Source: Rhodocyclaceae bacterium (GTDB taxonomy: Bacteria > Pseudomonadota > Gammaproteobacteria > Burkholderiales > Rhodocyclaceae). From it: DNA of 23,489 bases. Below are positions 17,199 through 23,109 of this stretch, in pieces. Made by a program: the position numbers and the translations under genes. Below the pieces are notes generated by a model. It was not told the DNA's origin, made no database searches, and was given only the letters and a program-made list of their open reading frames with translations. The stretch's first letter is position 1, and every line of letters starts with the position of its first letter. Location of the stretch: contig JALRGK010000145.1 of the NCBI GenBank assembly GCA_023253415.1, positions 1 to 23,489 on the forward strand. The letters run 5' to 3'.

Positions 17199-18323
17199 AT
17201 GTCAGCCTTTGACTCGCCCAAATCACTGGTAGCAGCGCAGGCGCAATTGCCGGTTTCCTGGTATTTCGATAACGATCTGCTTGCGCTGGAAAAAGAGGTC
17301 TTCTTTGACCAGGGGCCAGGCTATGTTGGCCATGAACTCATGGTGCCCCATGAGAATGCATATCGAACGCTCGAGATAAAAAATCACGGCGCGATGTTGG
17401 TCAATCGTGGTGCCGAATTTGAGCTGATGTCCAATGTTTGCCGGCATCGTCAGGCGATTATGCTGGATGGCCAGGGGACGCTGGGTCAGCATATGGTTTG
17501 TCCGCTACACCGCTGGACATACGACCGTCTGGGTAGCCTTGTTGGGGCGCCGCATTTTCCCGATAATCCTTGCCTGAATCTGGCGCGTTCGCCACTGCAG
17601 AACTGGAACGGCTTGTTGTTTGAAGGTCAGCGAGATATCCGAAAAGACTTGGCTGGTATGCAGTTGGCATCGGCCTTCGATTTTTCGGGCTACAAACTCG
17701 ATAAAGTGGTCACGCACGAATGTCATTACAACTGGAAAACCTTTATCGAGGTCTATCTCGAGGATTACCACGTTGTTCCGTTTCATCCGGGGCTTGGTGG
17801 CTTTGTAAATTGTGACGAGCTGACATGGCAATTTAGCGACTGGTACTCTATTCAGCGTGTTGGGATAACGTCGTTAGCCAAATCCGGAACTGATAGCTAT
17901 CGCCGCTGGCAGCAACAAGTCCTTGGTCAGTACAGCCATTTGAACCTGCAGCCAGAGCATGGTGCAGTTTGGCTCACCTACTATCCGAACGTCATGGTCG
18001 AGTGGTATCCCCATGTACTCGTGGTCTCGACTTTGCATCCGCAGTCGGTTGATAAGACCATGAACATTGTTGAGTTCTATTACCCGGAAGAAATCGTCGA
18101 ATTCGAACGTGAGTTCATCGAAGCTGAGCAGGCTGCCTATATGGAAACAGCGATAGAAGATGACGAAATTGGTGAACGGATGGATCAAGGTCGTCGGGCT
18201 TTAATGCTGGCGGGGCGTAACGAAGTGGGTCCATATCAGTCCCCCATGGAAGATGGCATGCTTCATTTCCATGAGTTTTATCGCCGGATGCTGGGACAAA
18301 AGCTCCAGCCATTCGGGGGCTAA
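17199..18323 (+). CDS. Rieske [2Fe-2S] non-heme iron oxygenase, alpha-subunit type
   Basis: Oxygenase of 374 residues. The Rieske cluster ligands are seen as CRH (Cys81, His83) and CPLH (Cys101, His104). The mononuclear iron site is in NWKTFIEVYLEDYHVVPFH (His191, His196), with Asp329 in MDQGRRAL as the likely third ligand. The end, GPYQSPMEDGMLHFHEFYRR, is typical of this subgroup. The substrate is unknown; the 'aromatic ring-hydroxylating' label used for such proteins is a family name only. No small subunit, ferredoxin or reductase gene is adjacent, so electrons must come from elsewhere. ATG at 17199 follows GGAGG and AAGGGG. A gene of this kind beside xseB-ispA-dxs is, as I recall, a common betaproteobacterial arrangement, suggesting a conserved housekeeping role rather than catabolism. 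Confidence 0.9.
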   Translation: MSAFDSPKSLVAAQAQLPVSWYFDNDLLALEKEVFFDQGPGYVGHELMVPHENAYRTLEIKNHGAMLVNRGAEFELMSNVCRHRQAIMLDGQGTLGQHMVCPLHRWTYDRLGSLVGAPHFPDNPCLNLARSPLQNWNGLLFEGQRDIRKDLAGMQLASAFDFSGYKLDKVVTHECHYNWKTFIEVYLEDYHVVPFHPGLGGFVNCDELTWQFSDWYSIQRVGITSLAKSGTDSYRRWQQQVLGQYSHLNLQPEHGAVWLTYYPNVMVEWYPHVLVVSTLHPQSVDKTMNIVEFYYPEEIVEFEREFIEAEQAAYMETAIEDDEIGERMDQGRRALMLAGRNEVGPYQSPMEDGMLHFHEFYRRMLGQKLQPFGG

Positions 18324-18333
18324 TACCTGCTTC

Positions 18334-19209
18334 ATGCCCGAAACGCGGAGTCCCGGCTGGCAATCCTTATGGATGGTGGTAGCCAGTTTTCTTTTTGGAT
18401 GTATGGGGGTCTGCGTCAAACTGGCGGCGGTTCATAATGACTCTGGGGAAATCGTTCTTTGGCGTTGTATGGTGGCTTTATTGATCGTGTCAGGGTTCAT
18501 GCTAATACGTGGCAGACACCCTCGCACGGCTCATTTGCGCAGCCATAGCTTTCGTTCTCTATCCGGTTTTTCGGCATTGTTCCTTTATTTTTATGCCATT
18601 ACCCAGTTGCCATTGGCAACTGCGGTGACGTTGAACTACACCTCCCCTATATTTTTTGTGCTCTGGCAGTTTGTGTTACGAGGGCTGCGACCATCACGTC
18701 TGGCATGGTTAGCGCTCTTGCTGGGTTTTGTGGGTGTCGTGTTGCTTTTGCGTCCTGCCGTAGATGATGACCACCTGTTGGGCGCTTTGCTGGGTTTGGT
18801 GTCCGGAGGCCTGGCAGGGTTGGCCTATTTTCACATCAAGGAATTGGGTGCGTTGGGTGAGCCCGAATGGCGCACCGTATTTTATTTTTCGTTGTTTTCC
18901 ACAATCGGCGCGTTGTTGTGGGTCGGTTGGCAAGGTTTTCACTGGCCAGAGTTTGACGATGTTGTCTGGCTGATCGGCGCAGGTGTTTTTGCAACGGGCG
19001 CGCAGCTTTCACTGACGCGTGCCTATAAAAGCGGTAAGACCTTGCTGACCAATGCACTCGCTTATACGACCGTCGTCTTTGCCAGTCTTTTTGGCGGTCT
19101 GTTTTTTGGTGAGCGTATTGATCTGCTCGGTTGGCTGGCGATACTGCTGATTATGGCCAGTGGTGTTATGGCTTCCAGAGTGCGCTTCACAAAAGCAAAA
19201 GCACCCTGA
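18334..19209 (+). CDS. EamA/DMT-family transporter
   Basis: Predicted inner-membrane permease of 291 residues with about ten hydrophobic segments arranged as two EamA repeats (about residues 12-140 and 150-285). Typical motifs are LPLATAVTLNYTSPIF at the end of the first repeat and ALAYTTVVFASLFGGLFFGE at the end of the second. The family exports or imports varied small molecules, and the substrate cannot be read from the sequence. ATG at 18334 is taken as the start because the first membrane segment follows it by about 15 residues; longer in-frame readings run into the oxygenase gene. It begins 10 bp after the oxygenase stop and is probably co-transcribed. Its stop codon lies in the loop of the downstream terminator. 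Confidence 0.88.
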   Translation: MPETRSPGWQSLWMVVASFLFGCMGVCVKLAAVHNDSGEIVLWRCMVALLIVSGFMLIRGRHPRTAHLRSHSFRSLSGFSALFLYFYAITQLPLATAVTLNYTSPIFFVLWQFVLRGLRPSRLAWLALLLGFVGVVLLLRPAVDDDHLLGALLGLVSGGLAGLAYFHIKELGALGEPEWRTVFYFSLFSTIGALLWVGWQGFHWPEFDDVVWLIGAGVFATGAQLSLTRAYKSGKTLLTNALAYTTVVFASLFGGLFFGERIDLLGWLAILLIMASGVMASRVRFTKAKAP

Positions 19210-19220
19210 CGGGTGCTTTT
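19197..19220. terminator. bidirectional terminator shared by the EamA gene and tRNA-Thr
   Basis: A perfect 10-bp stem (AAAAGCACCC with GGGTGCTTTT) has a four-base loop TGAC that contains the TGA stop of the transporter gene. The T run on the right serves the plus strand. On the minus strand the complement also ends in TTTT, extended by further T residues, and so serves tRNA-Thr, whose 3' end is 10 bp away. Confidence 0.88.
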
Positions 19221-19230
19221 GAGAATCTGT

Positions 19231-19305
19231 TGGTGCCGGTTGTCGGGATTGAACTGACGACCTACCGCTTACAAGGCGGTTGCTCTACCACTGAGCTAAA
19301 CCGGC
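19231..19305 (-). tRNA. tRNA-Thr (anticodon UGU)
   Basis: On the minus strand a 75-nt cloverleaf with encoded CCA. The acceptor stem GCCGGTT pairs fully with AACCGGC, the D arm is GCTC/GAGC, and the anticodon stem ACCGC/GCGGT holds loop CTTGTAA, giving anticodon TGT (reads ACA). The T arm GTCAG-TTCAATC-CCGAC has one A-C mismatch at its fourth pair. The gene stands alone, convergent with the EamA gene. Confidence 0.96.
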
Positions 19306-19317
19306 GAACCGGTTAGC

Positions 19318-19346
19318 ATTATAAAGAGACTTCGGTACTAAGTACA
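19318..19346 (-). promoter_or_regulatory. promoter of tRNA-Thr
   Basis: On the minus strand there is a perfect TATAAT (complement of 19318-19323), about 12 bp upstream of the tRNA 5' end. A half-matching -35 (TGTACT, complement of 19341-19346) lies at 17-bp spacing. The -35 overlaps an 11-bp palindrome GTACT-A-AGTAC at 19335-19345. Confidence 0.65.
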
Positions 19347-19434
19347 GTCTGGAAAATAACTAAGAGACTTGATCTAGCGCAAAGCTTTGGACCTCCATCG
19401 GCTGATCATCGGCGTAAACTTAAAAGTTTGATTG

Positions 19435-20625
19435 ATGTCGAGTGCAACCATGGTTCAAAAGAAAACGATTGTTAATAGGGCTGCGGCAAGGACGAAGCCC
19501 CAGGTCAAGACAAATACTCGAGATGTGTCACGTGTTCGCCCAATAAGCGCAGGTGACGTCCCGCCAAGAATGACTGATAAAGCATTAGCCGACTTTATGG
19601 TTGAGCGAGGCCAGGATGCTGCAGATGCACGCCACCTAGGTGCGTTGAAAGACGTGCTTTCTGGTTTCATCCCCGGCAATACGCATGAAGTAGCACAAAC
19701 GCTCGCGGCGATACTGGAGGGTGCTTCTCCGGATGAGGCTCGGGTGTTACGAGATGCTCTGGTGAATGCTGATACAACAGATAGGCTGCCATCAGCACCG
19801 GATGACGAATTGTCGGATGATTGGCGTACAGGTGGTTATCCCTATAAAAATCTGATGCTGCGCAAGAATTACGAGCGATCCAAGTATCAGCTGCAGGTCG
19901 AACTGCTGAAGTTACAGGCCTGGGTCAAGGAAACCGGTCAGAAGGTCGTGATTATTTTTGAGGGTCGTGACGCTGCAGGCAAGGGCGGAGCGATCAAGCG
20001 CTTTATGGAGCACCTGAATCCTCGGGGTGCACGGGTTGTTGCGCTTGAGAAACCCACAGAAACCGAGCGCGGTCAGTGGTATTTTCAACGCTACATTCAG
20101 CACTTACCCACGGCGGGCGAGATCGTGCTATTCGACCGCTCTTGGTACAACAGGGCAGGAGTGGAGCGGGTAATGGGCTTCTGCTCGCCGGAAGAATATG
20201 ATGACTTCATGCGGCAGGTCCCAGAATTTGAACGCAATCTTGTGCGCAGCGGGATTCATCTCTTCAAGTTCTGGTTTTCCGTTAGCCGTAAAGAGCAACG
20301 ACGTCGATTCAAGGAGCGTGAGAAACATCCTCTCAAGCAATGGAAGCTTTCACCTATTGATAAAGCCTCGCTTGATAAATGGGATGACTATACGCATGCC
20401 AAAGAGGCCATGTTTTTTTCGACCGATACTGCGGATGCCCCCTGGATCGTGATCAAGTCCGATTGCAAAAAGCGGGCGCGACTCAACGCCATGCGTTATG
20501 TGCTGCACCGCCTAGCCTATGGTCAGAAAGATGGTGCACGTATCGGCCCGGTTGATCCTTTGTTAGTGGGGCGTGCCAATGTGGTTTACGAGGTCGGCGA
20601 AGGGGAAGATAAGCCCCTGTTATGA
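19435..20625 (+). CDS. ppk2: polyphosphate kinase 2 (polyphosphate:nucleotide phosphotransferase)
   Basis: Uses polyphosphate to phosphorylate nucleotides, most likely ADP or GDP, by analogy with class I PPK2. The protein has 396 residues. The PPK2 core starts near residue 135 (GYPYKNLMLRKNYERSKYQLQ). Walker A is EGRDAAGKGGAIKR (about 176-189), and the Walker B / lid region is FDRSWYNRAGVERVMGFC (about 230-247), then KFWFSVSRKEQRRRFKER. The first 130 or so residues are a Lys/Arg-rich leader followed by a helical segment (ADFMVERGQDAADARHLG... to ...RVLRDAL), longer than in compact single-domain PPK2 proteins. Possible starts are TTG 19432, ATG 19435 and ATG 19450, none with a good ribosome binding site; a small hairpin covers 19416-19429. 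It stands alone, without ppk1 or ppx nearby. Confidence 0.92.
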   Translation: MSSATMVQKKTIVNRAAARTKPQVKTNTRDVSRVRPISAGDVPPRMTDKALADFMVERGQDAADARHLGALKDVLSGFIPGNTHEVAQTLAAILEGASPDEARVLRDALVNADTTDRLPSAPDDELSDDWRTGGYPYKNLMLRKNYERSKYQLQVELLKLQAWVKETGQKVVIIFEGRDAAGKGGAIKRFMEHLNPRGARVVALEKPTETERGQWYFQRYIQHLPTAGEIVLFDRSWYNRAGVERVMGFCSPEEYDDFMRQVPEFERNLVRSGIHLFKFWFSVSRKEQRRRFKEREKHPLKQWKLSPIDKASLDKWDDYTHAKEAMFFSTDTADAPWIVIKSDCKKRARLNAMRYVLHRLAYGQKDGARIGPVDPLLVGRANVVYEVGEGEDKPLL

Positions 20626-20666
20626 CCAGGTAGGCTTCTGACCCCCTGTGATTAGGGGCGACTGGT

Positions 20667-20672
20667 TATACT
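20667..20672 (+). promoter_or_regulatory. candidate -10 element upstream of the small membrane protein gene
   Basis: TATACT (5 of 6) lies 27 bp before the ATG at 20700, in the short gap after ppk2. No good -35 is seen at 16-18 bp, so this is tentative. A 5-bp stem CCCCT/AGGGG at 20643-20658 lacks a T tract and is not called a terminator. Confidence 0.3.
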
Positions 20673-20699
20673 TTAAGCCTGCCCCTTAAGAGAAAAGTC

Positions 20700-21170
20700 A
20701 TGACGGTTCATGAAATAGGTCATCGTATTGCCGAAGAAGCTAAAAAAGCATTGCAACTCACTGTCTATTTTTGGCTCTGGTTCAGTGCGATTGGCTTGCT
20801 GACGCATCAGATTTTGCGGGAACACGGATTGCCCTTGGGGACATGGGGGTTGGCGATTGTCAAAGCGGCAATCTGTGCCAAATTCGTCCTCATTGGCCAG
20901 GCCATCTATCCGATGCGCCACACCCATGGAAAAGACTTGTGGTACATCGTGTTACCGCGTTCGTTCGTATATTTGTTGGTTGTGCTGCTTTTGAGTGTGA
21001 TCGAGGCAGGTGTCGAAGCCGCATGGCATGGCCGTGGTTTTATGGAAGGCCTTACCCACTTTGCGAATGGAGATCCCGTCTATGCGTTTGCGTTGGCCTG
21101 GGTCTATTGGCTTATCCTCGTGCCTTATTTGCTGCTGGGATCGATGGATCGGCTGCGAGGTAATGCCTAG
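20700..21170 (+). CDS. small four-helix membrane protein of unknown function
   Basis: I do not recognise this family. The 156-residue product begins with an amphipathic, charged stretch (MTVHEIGHRIAEEAKKAL). It has four hydrophobic segments at about residues 20-42, 50-70, 83-105 and 126-147. Short polar loops lie between them, one with the charged sequence PMRHTHGKD at about residues 71-79. It could be a small sensor or transporter-associated subunit, but nothing in the sequence decides this. The start ATG 20700 is preceded by GAGAAAAG. Codon use and composition look like the neighbours. It lies 74 bp after ppk2 and its stop overlaps the convergent IclR stop in a shared CTAG. Confidence 0.75.
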   Translation: MTVHEIGHRIAEEAKKALQLTVYFWLWFSAIGLLTHQILREHGLPLGTWGLAIVKAAICAKFVLIGQAIYPMRHTHGKDLWYIVLPRSFVYLLVVLLLSVIEAGVEAAWHGRGFMEGLTHFANGDPVYAFALAWVYWLILVPYLLLGSMDRLRGNA

Positions 21171-21985
21171 ACAGTAGGGGAAACGTTCCCGAAACCAAGA
21201 AGTTCTGAAAGTCGGTTGGCGGCAGCTTTGACCTTGAGTGCTTCGGTGCTGTGGCAATCGGCGTCAAACTGACCTGCCGTGCCTACAGCAGTGATTGCGG
21301 CAACCATTTGACCCGTGTAATCAAAAACGGGCGCGCTCAAGCCATTGATTCCGGGTGTGTGGCTGCCACCAGCGCGTGCAATGCCCTCGCGTCTTGCGTC
21401 CTCGATGACAGCTGCTTGCTCTGATTCAAGTTGGTGACGCATCTGCTTGTCTTTGCCGGCTATCGCAGTCAGTTCCGCTGCTCTTGCAGGCTGTATCACC
21501 GAAGGATTGAAGAAGGCGCTGAAGCACCGACCGGTCGCAGAGTCGTGTAATCCGAGCACGCGGCCTACACGCAGACAAACAGAAATGGCGTCACCCGTGT
21601 CAATGTAGCGCACGATCGTAGCCCCGCTGCTGCCCCAAACGGCCAGACCGATGCCCATGCCAATCTCATCGCACAGTTCGTCTAAAATTGGTGTTGCAAG
21701 ACGCAACGGGTCAAGCGTTGCTAGGGCGGAGAGTCCAAGGGTCAACGCGAAGGGCCCCAGGTGATAACGAGCAGAAGCCGCATCCTGGCTCACGAGCCCC
21801 ATACGCTGGAAACTCACCAAGTAACGGTGAGCCTTTGCGGGCGGCATCCCGCTCATGTGTGCAATGTCTTTCAGCATCGCTGGGCGACCGGCAGTAATCA
21901 AAGCTCTTAAGATCGATCCGCCGATTTCAATGGATTGAATACCCTGCTGCTTGCTGGGTGGACGTTTGCTTTCAGGGCCGGTCAT
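21167..21985 (-). CDS. IclR family transcriptional regulator
   Basis: DNA-binding regulator of 272 residues, usual for the family. The N-terminal winged helix-turn-helix spans about residues 15-80 (IEIGGSILRALITAGRPAMLKDIAHMSGMPPAKAHRYL are its recognisable pieces). The C-terminal effector-binding domain spans about 90-265, with GRCFSAFF and GINGLSAPVFDYTGQMVAAITAVG. IclR proteins usually sense a small carboxylic or aromatic metabolite and control an adjacent divergent operon, often catabolic. Here the divergent neighbour is a ParA-like ATPase and no catabolic genes are present, so the target is unclear. The ATG at 21985 fits the family N-terminus. The stop overlaps that of the converging membrane protein gene. 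Confidence 0.92.
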   Translation of the reverse strand: MTGPESKRPPSKQQGIQSIEIGGSILRALITAGRPAMLKDIAHMSGMPPAKAHRYLVSFQRMGLVSQDAASARYHLGPFALTLGLSALATLDPLRLATPILDELCDEIGMGIGLAVWGSSGATIVRYIDTGDAISVCLRVGRVLGLHDSATGRCFSAFFNPSVIQPARAAELTAIAGKDKQMRHQLESEQAAVIEDARREGIARAGGSHTPGINGLSAPVFDYTGQMVAAITAVGTAGQFDADCHSTEALKVKAAANRLSELLGFGNVSPTV

Positions 21986-22024
21986 GATCTGGTCTCGTTT
22001 GATGCTGAATACGATAAAGAAACT

Positions 22025-22030
22025 TATAAT
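22025..22030 (+). promoter_or_regulatory. candidate -10 for the parA-like gene in the IclR/ParA divergent gap
   Basis: A perfect TATAAT lies 60 bp before the ParA ATG; the best upstream -35 (TTGATG at 21999-22004) is at 20 bp, too far for a strong promoter. A TTGACA at 22031-22036 directly follows but lacks a partner -10. The 105-bp gap must also hold the IclR promoter and any autoregulatory operator. Confidence 0.35.
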
Positions 22031-22090
22031 TTGACAGTCTAAACAAAAGCAGTGCCTCTGGGGTGCTCCTATTTAATAAAGGTTAAAAAA

Positions 22091-22708
22091 ATGACGGCTG
22101 TCATGGTGTGTAATCCCAAGGGTGGTTGCGGTAAAACAACGCTGGCGACAAATCTGGCGGGGTGGGCCGCGAGCGAAGGGAAGCGGGTCACCCTGTGTGA
22201 CCTGGACCGTCAGCAGTCATCTTTGCGTTGGATGTCTTTCCGTGATGAATCGATGCCCGCCGTTAATGGCTTCTATGGTGGCGGTCAGTTGATGGCGTCT
22301 TTGCCCAAAGACGCTGATGTCACCGTGATTGATGCGCCGGCCGGCCTTCAGGGATATAAATTGAGCGACTATCTGCGTTTGGTTGATCGTGTGGTTATCC
22401 CAGTGGTGCCGTCCGTTTTTGATATGGCGGCTACCGAAGACTTTCTGAACAGTTTGCGTAGTGAGATGCGTGGCCAGCGACACAAAATCGGCATCGTTGC
22501 GATGCGCGTCGATCCGAGAACTCGGGCGGCCGGCATGCTCGAAGCGTTCTTGCAGCATTTTGATGTGCCGATCCTGACGTACATTCGGCCCACATCCAAC
22601 TATGTCAATGCAGCGGCAGCGGGGCGGACCATTTTTGACCCGCCCAAGTCGCGCCACAAGCAGGATCTGGCGCAATGGGCGCCGCTCCTGAAGTGGTTGG
22701 AGTCCTGA
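22091..22708 (+). CDS. orphan ParA/MinD-type P-loop ATPase
   Basis: Predicted cytoplasmic ATPase of 205 residues. It has the deviant Walker A NPKGGCGKTTLATN, with signature Lys10 and Lys15 and Cys in place of the usual Val. The A' motif is CDLDRQQSSLRW (about 36-47) and Walker B is VTVIDAPAG (about 78-86). The short length, with no N-terminal DNA-binding domain, resembles small plasmid- or cargo-type ParA and MinD/BcsQ relatives. ParA proteins use ATP-driven dimerisation on DNA or membrane to position cargo. No ParB, centromere-like repeats or cargo gene is next to it, so the cargo is unknown. ATG at 22091 follows AAAGG by seven bases; a longer reading from 22052 lacks family similarity. It is divergent from an IclR gene and followed after 80 bp by tRNA-fMet. 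Confidence 0.88.
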   Translation: MTAVMVCNPKGGCGKTTLATNLAGWAASEGKRVTLCDLDRQQSSLRWMSFRDESMPAVNGFYGGGQLMASLPKDADVTVIDAPAGLQGYKLSDYLRLVDRVVIPVVPSVFDMAATEDFLNSLRSEMRGQRHKIGIVAMRVDPRTRAAGMLEAFLQHFDVPILTYIRPTSNYVNAAAAGRTIFDPPKSRHKQDLAQWAPLLKWLES

Positions 22709-22744
22709 TGTTTCCGGTACGCACTTGAAAAACACAAAATAAGC

Positions 22745-22773
22745 TTGACATAGGCTCTGACTCTCTGCATAAT
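22745..22773 (+). promoter_or_regulatory. sigma-70 promoter of initiator tRNA
   Basis: A perfect -35 TTGACA (22745-22750) and -10 CATAAT (22768-22773) are separated by 17 bp, 15 bp before the tRNA. The bases after the -10 are GC-rich (GCACGGC), as in stringently controlled stable RNA promoters. Confidence 0.88.
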
Positions 22774-22788
22774 GCACGGCTTCTCGGA

Positions 22789-22865
22789 CGCGGGGTGGAG
22801 CAGTCTGGCAGCTCGTCGGGCTCATAACCCGAAGGTCACAGGTTCAAATCCTGTCCCCGCAACCA
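22789..22865 (+). tRNA. initiator tRNA-fMet (anticodon CAU)
   Basis: A 77-nt cloverleaf with encoded CCA. Initiator hallmarks are visible: an unpaired C1-A72 at the acceptor end (CGCGGGG with CCCCGCA) and three consecutive G-C pairs in the anticodon stem (TCGGG/CCCGA) around loop CTCATAA. The T arm is ACAGG-TTCAAAT-CCTGT. It has its own promoter and lies about 245 bp upstream of 16S rRNA. Confidence 0.98.
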
Positions 22866-22879
22866 ACAAAAAATGTTGG
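22863..22879 (+). other. small hairpin starting in the tRNA-fMet CCA tail
   Basis: CCAACA and TGTTGG form a 6-bp stem around five A residues; the left arm begins with the encoded CCA. No T tract follows on the plus strand, so it is not a standard terminator. It may mark the processing boundary of the tRNA 3' end. Confidence 0.45.
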
Positions 22880-22893
22880 GTTCGAAAAAAGTG

Positions 22894-22922
22894 TTGACAG
22901 AGTAATTTTAGATTGCTATAGT
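22894..22922 (+). promoter_or_regulatory. rRNA operon promoter
   Basis: A perfect -35 TTGACA (22894-22899) and -10 TATAGT (22917-22922) have a 17-bp spacer. The A-rich stretch just upstream (TTCGAAAAAAG, 22881-22891) resembles an UP element. Transcription would start near 22929, about 180 bp before 16S. Confidence 0.93.
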
Positions 22923-22967
22923 CTCGCTTCTCTGCTGACGGCGACGTTGAGTTGGTGTTAGTAGACC

Positions 22968-22980
22968 TGATCTTTAACAA
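22968..22980 (+). promoter_or_regulatory. boxA antitermination element in the rRNA leader
   Basis: TGATCTTTAACAA closely matches the boxA consensus TGCTCTTTAACAA bound by NusB-S10. It is followed by the ACAACCGATAGGTGTGGGTGTTTG stretch (in part) usual in betaproteobacterial rRNA leaders. Confidence 0.88.
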
Positions 22981-23008
22981 ATTAGACAACCGATAGGTGT
23001 GGGTGTTT

Positions 23009-23089
23009 GCTTGACGGAGACAGTCCTTTGGGACTGCTCAAGAGTTAAGTAGTGCACTTACGCCTCAAGGATAGAAATATCCGTCAAGC
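23009..23089 (+). other. long hairpin in the 16S rRNA leader
   Basis: GCTTGACGGA (23009-23018) and TCCGTCAAGC (23080-23089) are perfect 10-bp inverted repeats. They enclose a second stem CAGTCC/GGACTG with loop TTTG (23021-23036). It ends about 20 bp before mature 16S. It is a probable leader structure for processing or assembly by RNase III or other factors. Confidence 0.7.
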
Positions 23090-23109
23090 GTGAGTTTTAA
23101 ACAGGAATT

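Noticed and set aside
20643..20658. CCCCT/AGGGG stem after ppk2 as a terminator
   Set aside because: Only five base pairs and no T tract follows on either strand.
22217..22825. 202-codon open frame on the minus strand over the ParA-like gene
   Set aside because: It opposes a well-supported ATPase gene and would also read into tRNA-fMet; no family features.
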